A stretch of DNA of 61,217 nt from Amanita rubescens (lineage: Eukaryota > Basidiomycota > Agaricomycetes > Agaricales > Amanitaceae). The position numbers were made by a program, and so were the translations under genes. The first letter of the stretch is position 1. Each line of letters starts with the position of its first letter. Under the pieces are notes generated by a model that worked only from the letters and a program-made list of their open reading frames with translations, did no database searches and was not told the origin of the DNA. Below are positions 20,910-31,046 of this stretch, piece after piece. The stretch lies in contig WION01000309.1 in assembly GCA_015039365.1 (NCBI GenBank), positions 1 through 61,217 of the forward strand, read 5' to 3'.

Positions 20910-22542
20910 ACCATCGACGCCAATCCTCTTACTCTCGGTACCGAGACCATTACCAGTGGTGTCTTCGGCCGCCAGCAAGGGAACGTGAGTACATTTGTTT
21001 CATCTTAGAACATCATTCATCTAATGTTTGCAGAGGCACATGAGGTAAGGTTTATTGCATTTATAATGTCAATCTCACGTATTTGGATTCCAGCCTATTA
21101 ATTTCCTCTCGTTACTCCATCCGTCTTCGTCTCCGCCGTACCACGTCTTCGTCGCCCGGATTATCAAATCCTCCGATCAGCAAGCTTCTATCTTTCTGCA
21201 GCAAAAGCTTAAAGTCGCAGATACAGAAGAAAGAGGAAAGATCGCTGATGCTATATGCGCTCGAGGATTTGAAATGATGGCGCATAGGTAACGGGACCCC
21301 TTGATTCACGATTGCGTGAACTGACTCGTTAAAGGTTTGGAAATTGGGCCGTCCAGAGGTGCCTCGAAGCCGCGACTACTCCGGAAGAACGAAAGAAGGT
21401 GGTATCTTGCATGAGGTACGCCGCGTTCTATCACTATACTCGGTTCTAACTCTTACAAGGGGACGCGTTGTGGAATTGGCCACTAATTGTTACGGCTGCC
21501 ACGTCTTGCAAAAAGCTCTTGACTGCGAAGAGGATACCAGGCTGCTCATAGTCTCGGAACTCCTGCTGGGAGACCCCGCTCAAACCTTGGTCAATAAGCA
21601 TGCGTCGCACGTCTGGAGCAAGGTGACATTACATACGCATTTGAAGAAGGTCTAGGCTTAATTCTCTTCTATGCTAGATCATGGAGCTTTCATGGGCGCC
21701 TCCTGCTCCCCCCATCTTTGCTTAGTACGTCATCCCAATTACCACGCCATGTCTTTTAACGTTCGGCTAGCGTCAACAAGTCTCTCAAGGGGAAATGGGC
21801 GTTACTTGCTTGCCATGAAACTGGCTCGCTCGTCGTCCAGGTGACGCATCTAACTTTGACCGACCTCGAAACGAGCTGATGGGATCCGCAGCATGCTTTC
21901 GAGAACCTTGAAGCGGAAGCTAAAGACGGCATTGTTGATGAGCTTCTTAATCAAGGACCTGCCGTCTTTAGCGAAGTCGCAAAAAGCCAATGGGGTTCGT
22001 ACTGCATCCAATACAGTGCGTTACGCTTGTATTTCTCTCTGGGGCGAGTTGACCGATGTATTCTAGTTCTTGAACATGGCTCTGAAAAGCACCGAAAGTT
22101 GACGCTCGACCATCTCTTGGACGGTCTCCTCGAGTTCGCTACGAACGAACAGGGCTCTAAATCCATTACCAAGGCTCTCAAAGAAGGCGGTAAAGAAACG
22201 CTAGACAGGATCATTAAACGCATGTGCGAACCAGCCAAAGAGGTATGTGGTTATATGGCTATGTACGCATCTAGCTCATGACTTAAAGCGCTCGTTTGCA
22301 ATGATTGTGGACCTTGCCCTTTCTGTCACTGGGAGCCAGCTGATCGCCAGCGTATTGCCGATGGTCAGTTTTTCTATTATGGTTGTGTTCCAGTTCTCTG
22401 ATGAGTGTATTAGGCGGATAAAGAACAAAGGGCCTTACTTTACGGGTGTATTCGAGGACATATCGTCACACTCAGAGGATGCAAAACTGGTTCCAAAGTT
22501 ATTTGGTTATTGTATGTCTTCCCATTTGCTATTCGCAGGTAA
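20910..22542 (+). pseudogene. Pumilio/PUF-repeat RNA-binding protein, truncated at both ends
   Basis: The conserved frame begins at about 20910, right after an in-frame TAA, with NPLTLGTETITSGVFGRQQG and no ATG. PUF repeats then follow through about nine well-formed short introns: FVARIIKSSDQQASIFLQQK, FGNWAVQRCLEAATTPEERK, VVELATNCYGCHVLQKALD, HETGSLVVQHAFENLEAEAK, SQWGSYCIQYVLEHGSEKH, NEQGSKSITKALKEG and GSQLIASVLPM. The last recognisable piece is GCKTGSKVIWLL, after which the frame stops at 22540-22542 instead of finishing the domain. PUF proteins bind 3' UTRs and repress mRNAs. The repeats are open, but there is no visible start and the end is lost, so I treat it as a fragment. Confidence 0.65.
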
Positions 22543-22778
22543 ATTTGAATGTATCACCATCAAGAACGAGAAGGGACACCTCAGCCAAGGAGAAATCGAG
22601 CGCACGGGCGCCGACTCGGGGGCTGAGTGATTAGCAGCGGAAGACGAGGCTCAACGCAAGCACATCGAAGCGCTCAACTCTCTGTTGTTATCTATGGTCT
22701 CAAGACTCAACTTGGCGTCACCACTCGCTCTCGCTCGTTGACTTCTCCTCGTGATTCCGAGCCATCCAACCTCTGAAT
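22535..22778 (+). pseudogene. Relic of an Hsp70/BiP C-terminus
   Basis: The frame reads GKFECITIKNEKGHLSQGEI then ERTGADSGAE, a TGA stop, and LAAEDEAQRKHIEALNSL. This matches the Hsp70 lid pattern ITITNxKGRLSxEEIERM...AEDEAQRKRIEALNSL, especially the BiP/Kar2 form. After a frame change, VVIYGLKTQLG matches the following BiP-type FVYGLKxQLG. So at least one stop and one frameshift are present, and no ATPase domain is nearby. It starts exactly where the Pumilio-family gene breaks off. Confidence 0.65.
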
Positions 22779-22967
22779 CTGTAAATTATCGACATAAATC
22801 ATCAACTATGAAATAATACTACGGCTCAAAAATAATCAACTTACCTCTCGCCCTGTATATCTGTATCCTCGGGAAAGTATCCTGAGAATCACACCAATTA
22901 CCTGCCTCGGAAATTTTCTTTTGAGGGAAGAGATACTCGCGGCGAATCATAGTATTCGATAGGTCGC

Positions 22968-23510
22968 TAGCTCCATATCATTGGAGTGTCAATGAACTCT
23001 CCAACACGCTTCAAAGACTTGAATAATTCCTCCCGATCACGTCGGCCCGTCCGCGAACAACCGCACCTACAAGACGTGGTTAACAGGTGAAAGGAAGCGG
23101 AAAACGAGGGAACATACCTAGCCCGAAGCTACCCCACGCATCTATTCCCTGTCTCTCCGCGTCCAGAGCCTGACGAAGCCGCACGCCCACCGAATGATGA
23201 GCAAGTGACGCACGCCGTCGTCCACCTCTTGTCGGTAGTCCGAATCTGCAGGAAACCTGATAGGACTCTCTTCTGAGTCTGAGAATCGATGAAGAGAAGT
23301 TATGAGAAGTGGTTAGCGAGGAAACGGAAGAAGAGATAAGGGTGTACCATCTCCCGAAGCCCGCATCCTCGCCCCATCCTGCTTGCCCGCGTCTATCCGC
23401 GTGCTCTCCCACTTCACTCTCCATCAATAACATCCCTTTCTTGTCAAACGCGCGAGCATCGTAGTATACGCGTCGAAACGCCGGCGCGCTGTCAGCATCT
23501 TCGATAAGAA
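22968..23510 (-). pseudogene. Unrecognised coding-like remnant
   Basis: Several minus-strand segments look coding but do not join into one frame: GAILIEDADSAPAFRRVYYD followed by ARAFDKKGMLLMESEVGEH, then DSEESPIRFPADSDYRQEVD, then REELFKSLKRVGEFIDTPMI ending at a stop at 22968-22970. Intron signals exist between them, but the phases disagree. The family is unknown. It may be a decayed gene or a real one whose splicing I misread. Confidence 0.3.
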
Positions 23511-23810
23511 TGGCACCGGGTACTTACCCAGCTTCCACACCATCCCCTAGACGCACTAGGCAGGTCTGACGCGAGCACGTTTAGCCGCAGCATATGCGAT
23601 GGCGAACGTGACGGGAGCAGTGACGAGGAGGAAAGGCTTTATTGAGTATCCAACAGCTCGCCACTTTTGAATTTTCGCTTTCTCAGTACTCAGTATTCTT
23701 GGATTTATCGGTGGCTATCCCACAATTGTATAAAAGCTACATACGTAAATCTCCACCCTTATCGTCTCTTTGTACGTAGGTGTCGAGGCCCATGTACGCA
23801 CGGCGAGCTG

Positions 23811-24152
23811 GAATTCGGATTGGCTGTCTAAATATGGTGTTGGTAAAGGATCCTATTTAGAAGTTATGAGTCATAGATATGCAGGCAGGGGATACTAACC
23901 TGAGCCAGAATTTTGGGCACTTCCTTTAACCGATACAGCTTATCAAAGTGGTTCGTAACGTCTACCGGGGAGACCGTGGTCTTGATAACTATCGCGCCGA
24001 CCGTCCAGTCATGAAACAGAGAGGGTGACTTTGCAACCCTTTTGCAAAACAATCATGAAACCCGAAATCGCTGAGCAATACGAGACGACTTAACTCGTTA
24101 GTGACGCACCACTGGGGCAGTCGGAGATGGGGTGGGCGGTTCAAAGGAGATA
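23811..24152. repeat. Duplicated block, longer copy
   Basis: This block is repeated in direct orientation at 27537-27760. Both begin gaattc and end ggttcaaaggagata. On the minus strand it contains a short open exon ending VTNHFDKLYRLKEVPKILAQ and a donor site, so the duplicated unit may include part of a gene. Confidence 0.8.
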
Positions 24153-24568
24153 TGTACGGCCAGGCACGCTATTACAATGCTTTACCAAATTAGGGAGTGC
24201 ATCGTGAGATCTATGAAAAACAATCAGCACAGAATAGAAGAGATGACGGGGCACATACCTAATCCTTGAGATCAACCTGGCACACACAACATATTGGCCA
24301 ATCCTCCCAAGACTGCAAACACCTATTGAGAGCACATCTAAGTGATCCTATTGATCAGCACAGATTCAGAAGCCATCTTTGTAAGTAACCAATGAGAAAC
24401 GTGAGAGGTTTATATTGCCAAGCTCTATATAATTAAAATCCATAAGTTAACAAAACCTGAACGGTAGCATAGATGTTACTGGCGATTGGAAGTCAAAATT
24501 TTCCCGCACACGTAAGGCGCCGTGAGCAATTTCTAGCTGGGCCAGGTTTGAGATCGAGATGCTTGCAC
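24153..24568. other. Intergenic
   Basis: No supported gene. Short open frames overlap without family motifs. Confidence 0.4.
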
Positions 24569-24841
24569 CTATACTGTTGTGGCTGATGCAGTAGCGTGAT
24601 CTGGCATTTGTAAACGATCCGAAAGATTCATAAAGAGTCGAGCGTTTAGGGATGTCGATGAACGTTGAAATGGGCGACACGGTCGGTATGGATGAGGATC
24701 GAGTTGTTGCAGTTGAACGTTGAACGTTGAACAATGAAAGGTATGTTTCTTTAGGGGATCGACGTAATGTTTCACTAGGGTTTCAAGGAGAACGGGTCCC
24801 ACTTTGAGGCCAACTTCAGTAGTAAGTGTATTCAACGGCAT
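24569..24841 (-). CDS. Hypothetical 90-aa open frame
   Basis: ATG 24841 begins MPLNTLTTEVGLKVGPVLLE and the frame runs to 24569. The first 40 residues look protein-like; the rest is low in information. It includes a (gttgaac)3 microrepeat near 24712-24736. It could be the first exon of a longer gene. No family is recognised. Confidence 0.25.
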   Translation of the reverse strand: MPLNTLTTEVGLKVGPVLLETLVKHYVDPLKKHTFHCSTFNVQLQQLDPHPYRPCRPFQRSSTSLNARLFMNLSDRLQMPDHATASATTV

Positions 24842-25128
24842 TCGTATCGCTTAATGAAATAGATGGCAAGAGAAGGATGTCGCTGTTGATGTTAATTAAC
24901 GATGAACGATGAAGGGTATTTGTAGGAAGGGTGCGCCTTTGTCAACACTGTTATGATATTCCATGATGATCTCGATCAGACTTCAGCACGTGCTGCCTCT
25001 GATCATGATGTACATTGATAAAAGGACAACCTTCCATATCCTACCATATCCAAGTCGCAAAACGATGATATTTTTAGATTTCCGTATAAACCCTCTCCTT
25101 TTCGCCATGCTCAGTGCATCCCCCTGTC
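24842..25128. other. Intergenic
   Basis: Nothing supported; presumed promoter of the membrane-protein gene at 25129. Confidence 0.35.
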
Positions 25129-26108
25129 ATGCAAACTATCACTTCTCAGCAAACTATACCGCAGACAATATCCCTTCAGACCTCACCTCTTGTTGACCAA
25201 CAAGAAATCCGTTCACTTCGACACCAACGTGCGCAGAACCAGAATGCAGTCGATCTGAATCCTTCTGCACCTATCAACCATCAGGCTCTTCTGACCACCG
25301 TTCTTGCCTTCGGCATCCCTGCCTTCCATGCCTCACTTACGACAAAAGATTCTGCGTTCGCGTTCGGTGAGTAGCTCACACATGTATTCTCAGCACGTTT
25401 TTTCACCATCATCCAGGTCTGAACCTTCCCGTATGGGAGGCAGTACGAAGCTTCGATAGCATTTTACTCGCGTACGTGCTTTAACATTGTATTGACCGCT
25501 CCGTTAGCCAATGCTCATCCTCTATTTCTACAGGGCTCTGGTGGCCGCGCTGTTCAAAGAATCCGCTCAACTTGATCCCATATACTGGTTCTTCATTGTT
25601 TGCTCCTTGCTACAAGCCTCCGTGGGGTTGATCTGTTCCACAATCCTCATCGTCATATTCTCTGACGGTCGTCATCGGGTTAGTTATTACATATTGATAC
25701 TCATGCGTAGAGTGGACCTGACGTAACGCATAAAATAAGTCTGAATACCGCTCAATCCACGAGGATCGGCTGTGCCTTCTGTTCTGGAACATATGGGACC
25801 ATTTCTCTCTCCCTGCCATATCGACGGTGTGGTATGTCAATGACGTCTTTGGGGCCTTGAAAATGTTGATAATAGTTGTCCACATTAGGAGTGTCTTAAC
25901 GTTCATGATCGCTCTTGTCGTGGACGCTGTATGGCCAAATGCAGCTCAAAACAATAATTGCTCAGGTCAATACCATCGTAATAGTCAATTCACGGTTGCA
26001 AAAGTCATGTTGTTGTTGATGCTGTTTTTCGCTGCAATGCGAGTTGGAGTTTTCATGGTTCATCTACGTCATATATCCCAAGCTCTTAGTCGACCTCAGT
26101 CAGCTTGA
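25129..26108 (+). CDS. Multi-pass membrane protein, unrecognised
   Basis: ATG 25129 begins MQTITSQQTIPQTISLQTSP, a polar N-terminus of about 60 residues. After introns the gene encodes hydrophobic segments: YWFFIVCSLLQASVGLICS with TILIVIF, a region reading LCLLFWNIWDHFSLPAISTV, LIIVVHIRSVLTFMIALVV, and VMLLLMLFFAAMRVGVFMV, then a short tail ending at 26106-26108. Four membrane helices seem likely. Introns start with gtgagt near 25368 and gtacgt near 25472. No domain is recognised; it resembles the many small polytopic proteins of unknown role in mushroom fungi. Confidence 0.5.
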
Positions 26109-26635
26109 GCCAGTGATTCTCTTCGCTGTTTGCTCCCATTTTCACGCTATTTGAATTTATCATTGCTACAAATTTGCTGTCGTGCTTTGCTATCGTTGCT
26201 TCTTGATTTGGTACTTTTTCTGACATCGCGTTGAAGGTTTCTTTAGAATGGCGAAATGATTGTGTATATGAAATGTTTTACGTATTATGCTGAAGCCCTT
26301 TCAATTGACTTGTTACTCAACAGGACAAAACTGTCCTTGTGTAGTTTGATCCAGTCATCAAACCACCGCTTCTTTTCGATGAGGTTATCCCACCTCGGTT
26401 CCTGCATCTACGGGCTCAGACGACGGTTCGTTGGGGTATGTTACCGACGGTATTTCTGGGGTAACGTGGAACTCGGTGAAAACGACCACGAAACCAACAC
26501 ACACCTGATACAAATTTAGAATACATCGCTTTCACCCGTCGCTAGTACTGATTGTGCCGCTGCCGTTGATTGGGACGGGATCTCGCCGATATCTCAACAC
26601 GATCTGGGAATTAGGGCGAGGTTGTTGGCGAGCGG
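26109..26635. other. Intergenic
   Basis: No supported gene in about 0.5 kb. Confidence 0.4.
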
Positions 26636-26878
26636 TCAGATTTGTGAATGCGGATGACCTAGAGGCTGCAGTTCAGTTTTGATATCAAACACGAGACCGT
26701 TGAATTGTCCCACTTGTGAACCAGGTATAGAACAAAACATATGTGCGCTTTTAACCTGACGCACGCGTGTCAAAGTCTCAGCGTTCGTTGTCATCAAGAT
26801 TATCCCTAGCGATATAGTCAGATCAACGGCAAACCGCTGTAGAATTTCCAAGTCAACTCTTGCGCGAACGTAGTGTTA
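26636..26878 (-). CDS. Unrecognised exon-like open frame
   Basis: The minus-strand frame reads YVRARVDLEILQRFAVDLTI and further on GQFNGLVFDIKTELQPLG, stopping at 26636. There is no upstream ATG, so it would be the last exon of a gene. The open frame at 27115-27467 on the same strand, which ends in a good splice donor, could be an earlier exon. Confidence 0.25.
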
Positions 26879-27114
26879 CAATTGTAAACCACCAGGGGAT
26901 TTAAGTGTGCCTTTGTATCTGCAAAATCATATGCGTCAGTGTTTCAAACCCACGGATCTACGTATCCCCCAGCGAGCAGTGTGTAATATATAAGCATCAT
27001 ATCACTGGTCGATTGAAGTGATTGCATACTGTAACCGGCGTTTCGGTAAACTGTTGCTCGTGCTTATAGGTGTAAACAATCTAAGAAAGTCTGCTTTTGG
27101 CAACTGATACATGA

Positions 27115-27467
27115 CTATGAACATACCGAGTCGTCATCTACCCAGTACGAAGAGAAAATTTGCACGTGGCCACGACAGGCAGTAGCCCCCATGATGATAT
27201 ATGGCTTGAGTGAGAGAGCTTTCCGCTGCGCCTGTGCAGTGGAAAGCACCATGATTAGCTGGTTTTCATCCTTCTTGAATTCTCCAGCGAACCCGATGAT
27301 TGAGAAGCCGCCTTTCCCCCCACCAGCGGACCAATACAGGTGTTGTGAATTTGTTGGGTCTTGAAAGGAAATCTCTGCTTTTCGTATTTTTGCATCAACA
27401 GTCCCTGAAGGAATTGTCACCAAGGCGTCGGACTCGCATCTGGGTTGCCAGCCGACGTCACAAGGCG
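27115..27467 (-). CDS. Unrecognised internal exon
   Basis: The minus-strand frame DVGWQPRCESDALVTIPSG continues into IRKAEISFQDPTNSQHLY and GGFSIIGFAGEFKKDENQ, and ends YWVDDDS followed by the donor gtatgt. Length, composition and the donor argue for a real exon. I do not recognise the family. Upstream it borders the duplicated block at 27537-27760. Confidence 0.35.
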
Positions 27468-27536
27468 ATAGCTTTGTTCAGTTCTAATGGCAAGGTTATA
27501 GGAGATAATGTCGTCAATACTACGACGCTGAGTATG

Positions 27537-27760
27537 GAATTCGAATTGGCTGTCTAAATATGGTGTCGGTAAAAGATCTTATAAGAAGTTATGAGTGATA
27601 GATATGCAGGCAGGGGATACTAACCCGAGCCAAAATTTTGGGCACTTCCTTTTAACTGATACAGCTTATCAAAGTGGTTCGTAACGTCTACCGGGGTCCG
27701 GGGGGACCGTGACTGGGGCAGTCAGAGACCAAGGATGGGGTGGGCGGTTCAAAGGAGATA
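27537..27760. repeat. Duplicated block, shorter copy
   Basis: This is the second copy of the block at 23811-24152, with scattered substitutions. It is about 118 bases shorter because the middle is missing: the sequence goes from ggggaccgtg directly to actggggcag. The lost part includes most of the exon open in the longer copy. Confidence 0.8.
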
Positions 27761-28266
27761 AAGATAAATGTGATTATATCCATCCGGAAAGTTAGGCATG
27801 TATGCCTCTTCATATAAGATCATAGCCCCTACGTTTGAGCTATGATACCATTCTGACAGTATCATATTCATCTGTGCCTGGCATGGAATCGAACACGTAA
27901 GGTCGCGGCCGGCGCAAGCGTCCAATGTCCATCCTACTTGACGAGTATGGCACCAACCGCCGTACCCGAATCCATTCTACAACCACGCGAAGAAACGCGC
28001 AGTGTCACCTCCCGCGGAATCCTTCTTGAACCTATTCCGATGACCTCTTTGCATTTATTTAAAACATTCTATGTAAACAAGTTCATAGACTACCATGTTT
28101 ATAAAATTGTCTTCTACAGGAGAGGAAACAACGTGCTTTTGTTTTATCGGATTTATTTCACGGTAAGACACAGAGTAGTAGTCTCAACAAGATGATTGCG
28201 CTCCGTAAATCCGCGATAATCAGAGTCCAACGAGTTATTTAACACCAGAAGAACACGACAACTCCG
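27761..28266. other. Intergenic
   Basis: About 0.5 kb with no supported gene. A tRNA-like B-box near 27885 was examined and rejected. Confidence 0.4.
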
Positions 28267-28605
28267 TCAACAACCAGCCCACTCAGCAAAGGTTATAAAC
28301 TCCAAATCTTCATCCTGCATACCCATCTCTGCCTTCAACAACCGGGACCAATTGTTTTCTTTGAACGGTTCGTACTTTCTTCGAACGGCAATAGAGTCGT
28401 CGGCAGTCTCTTTGTGTGTGAGGATGAGGAAGTAGAGCGCGTTTTCTAACTGGCACGCCCGGATGCGAGATTTAAAATTCTGTTTCTTGAGGTAGCGATT
28501 CCCTAAGACAGTGTATAAACCTTCCCTGAGTTCAACGCCCCGCTCGTCAAACCACCCATGGATTTGTTCAGGAGTACATTTGTAACCTCCGAGAAGCATA
28601 AACAT
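28267..28605 (-). CDS. Hypothetical 112-aa protein
   Basis: A complete intronless frame runs from ATG 28605 (MFMLLGGYKCTPEQIHGWFD) to TGA at 28267-28269. It is charged and predicted helical, with ENNWSRLLKAEMGMQDEDLE near the end. The family is not recognised. The 20-base sequence at 28671-28690, just upstream of the start, is repeated exactly at 27026-27045. Confidence 0.5.
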   Translation of the reverse strand: MFMLLGGYKCTPEQIHGWFDERGVELREGLYTVLGNRYLKKQNFKSRIRACQLENALYFLILTHKETADDSIAVRRKYEPFKENNWSRLLKAEMGMQDEDLEFITFAEWAGC

Positions 28606-29078
28606 CTTGATGGTGCGTCAGTGACGGAGAAACGGAGAATCGACCTTGAGCTTGATTATTCAGGCGAGGGATACTGTAACCGGCGTTTCGTGTTCAAGGC
28701 CAGAAATTTATAGCACATCGAACATAGTTCGTATTGATGGGGGAATAGACCTGTGGCAGTGGTAGAGAAGCTATGCCCAATATGGCTAGGCTAAATTTAA
28801 TTTGGTTCCTACTCGACAACTACGCACTGGCACACAGCGCTGCTCGAAATTCCTCTCAAGAGGCTCACTTAATCAGCGGCATTTTCTGAGCTAAAGAATT
28901 CGAATTCAATGTCGCGCTCCGGGTCACAGACTTACCACTGGGATACTTACAAGTCGAAAACATGGCGTTAGCGCCCGCGCCCACCATTATCAATATACAC
29001 TCCCATCTGACTGCTCGGAAGCTGAACGCTTTTCTCATAGCCAATTACAAAGTTGTCTGTGTCTTCACTAGTTCTGCC
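28606..29078. other. Intergenic
   Basis: No supported gene. It must hold promoters of the 112-aa gene (minus) and the GTPase gene (plus). Confidence 0.4.
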
Positions 29079-31046
29079 ATGACAACCACCACAGATGAAT
29101 ATCCAAGGTAACATTAGTTTGTGCCACCATAAAATCTAGTTGATATCAGGATATATTCCAGATTCCGACTCCTTATTGTTGGTCGGGTAAGACTTATTTC
29201 CTTCCCACCACTATACTTTCCGGTTCACGAATGTCTTTTCACTAGCATGGCACGGGGAAGGTATCTCTTATCAACGCTATATTCGGGGCTTCTTTTTCGG
29301 TATTTTATCTGTCGCAGTTATTCCTCAACCTCTAAAGGACGTTTAGGATGTTACTCACGGTCAAGTGGGCACTGATGACATTAATGAAGAAATCACATCA
29401 TATCACAACGAACGCCTAGTCATCCACTGTTGTCAAGATCGCGAGCCAAGGAGTGTCACAGGGAAATTCGGTATCTTGCAAGAATTTATTACAGAACGGA
29501 GTCAGAAACCCGTTTCTGAGCGGCTTAATGCTATTTGGTAGGCTGGGTATGATGGGAACTAATCACCTCGATTCATGTTATCTCATAGGCTATGCATAAC
29601 GGTCCCTTCCTCTGGAGGCCGTTTTCTCGAAGAAGATGACGAAAAGATTATCAGCTGGAATCAAAACAAAGGCAACTATCCCTCAATGTCGATTACAAAA
29701 CGAGACTCATGATGGCAATAGTGCCGATAATCGTCGTGTTTACAAAGTTTGACCTATTTATGACGGGGCTGGGCGAAGAGGGCATGGGGAAAGAAAAGAC
29801 TAGCCAGGAATTTGCCGAGCGAGAATTCAAGGAACGATACGGTCAAATATTCGAGAAGTTGACGAGGGACATCTCAACCAAGATACCATATGCCCTTGTA
29901 GCTAGTAAGTCCGTGTCTGGCTTGTTTCGTCTGCGTTGACATCTTTGTGTAGCATTGCTTCCTGAAACTTTGCAGCGGCTGGTCAATATCACGATGCAAA
30001 GTATACAGGCTGAAAATCTGAGACCGCTCACCAAATTTGCGCAATTTAAGAGGAATTTTGTGCAGTTATTGAGGAAGAATCGATCAATCGAATGAAAAGG
30101 ATGAAAATCCGTTGAATTCAGCGCAAGTTGCGTTGGCTGCCGCACAACGTATTGATATGGCACACAAGATTACCGCATCAACAAAGTACGCTACTCTGCT
30201 TGGAATAGGATAGATCTGACTTCCCGCTATTACAGAGTAGGAGAAAAGAGTGAGTTGACTGTTGAATAGTGTTAATCTCCGGCTCTCTTACTATAATTCA
30301 TAGAGTACTCGAGTGCACCAACTTCCGTCATGCACTTTTCTAACGTCACCCTCGAAAATGTTCTATATGCAATCCACAGAGATATTGTCACTATTTGGAA
30401 CATCTGGGATTTAAATGAAGTGAGCACGGGAGTATAACTCGAATGTATCTTTGGGCTTACCGCATTATCATAGCTTCATAGCGACACATTCCGTCGTCAG
30501 ATAATGCTCTTGGTGGACGATCTTTGTCATCTCAAGCGAAAGAAGATTAGCAGAATGTTCGTGAACCTGAGATATTGACAATAAGCATAACTAATGTCTA
30601 TCTCAAGGCAACATGGTTTCAGGGCGGCAGCGGCTACGACGGGCCAAACGAGCAAGGGGAACATTGCTTCACAAGAGTTGTGCGTGTGTGTCGCCTGTAA
30701 ACCTGATAGTCATGCTGAGTTTCTCAACAGGTTCAAGTATATATGTTGTCTCATGGGCTACGTAGTGGACCTCACTCTCATCCTACAAGCGGTGTTCCGA
30801 GTATCCCTTGAAGATCAATTTGAAGGAAAGGTCACAACAGATCGAGTAAACGACATCATTTATGAGTTCGTTTGCTCAGGAAAGAAGGATTCGATTCATA
30901 ACGCAATTGCGGCATTTGTCGGGGATCAGCACCTACCCGCGAAGGGTGAAATGGCGAACAAGATTCGGTCACTGATAGAAGAAAATGAGGTGCGAAATTC
31001 ACTTCTCGTGTCGATCCATTGATTAACATTTATTTTTCATACTCAG
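29079..31046 (+). CDS. P-loop GTPase-like protein with degenerate G motifs; first part of a possible fusion
   Basis: ATG 29079 opens MTTTTDEYPR; after an intron IYSRFRLLIVGR joins HGTGKVSLINAIFG, a G1 loop in which the Ser/Thr after the Lys is Val. The G3 region reads VIHCCQDREPRS, lacking the DxxG Asp and Gly. KFGILQEFITERSQKPVSER and IIVVFTKFDLF (G4 TKxD) are typical of HSR1-like fungal GTPases. Later exons read LALLPETLQRLVNIT-like sequence, YAIHRDIVTIWNIWD, and YVVDLTLILQAVFRVSLEDQ. Intron 29672-29721 needs a GC donor, and one junction near 30062-30101 works only with a 40-base intron. GTP binding is doubtful. After RSLIEENE the frame passes through an intron into the kinase unit with no stop. 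Confidence 0.6.

Noticed and set aside
20387..27467. Shared GGFSI motif between the proteins at 20387-20842 and 27115-27467, suggesting paralogy
   Set aside because: The similarity does not extend beyond about six residues.
27860..27960. tRNA-like sequence on the minus strand with a GTTCGATTCC-type B box
   Set aside because: The acceptor arms pair over only five bases, the T stem is imperfect and no anticodon arm with a clear 7-base loop can be drawn.
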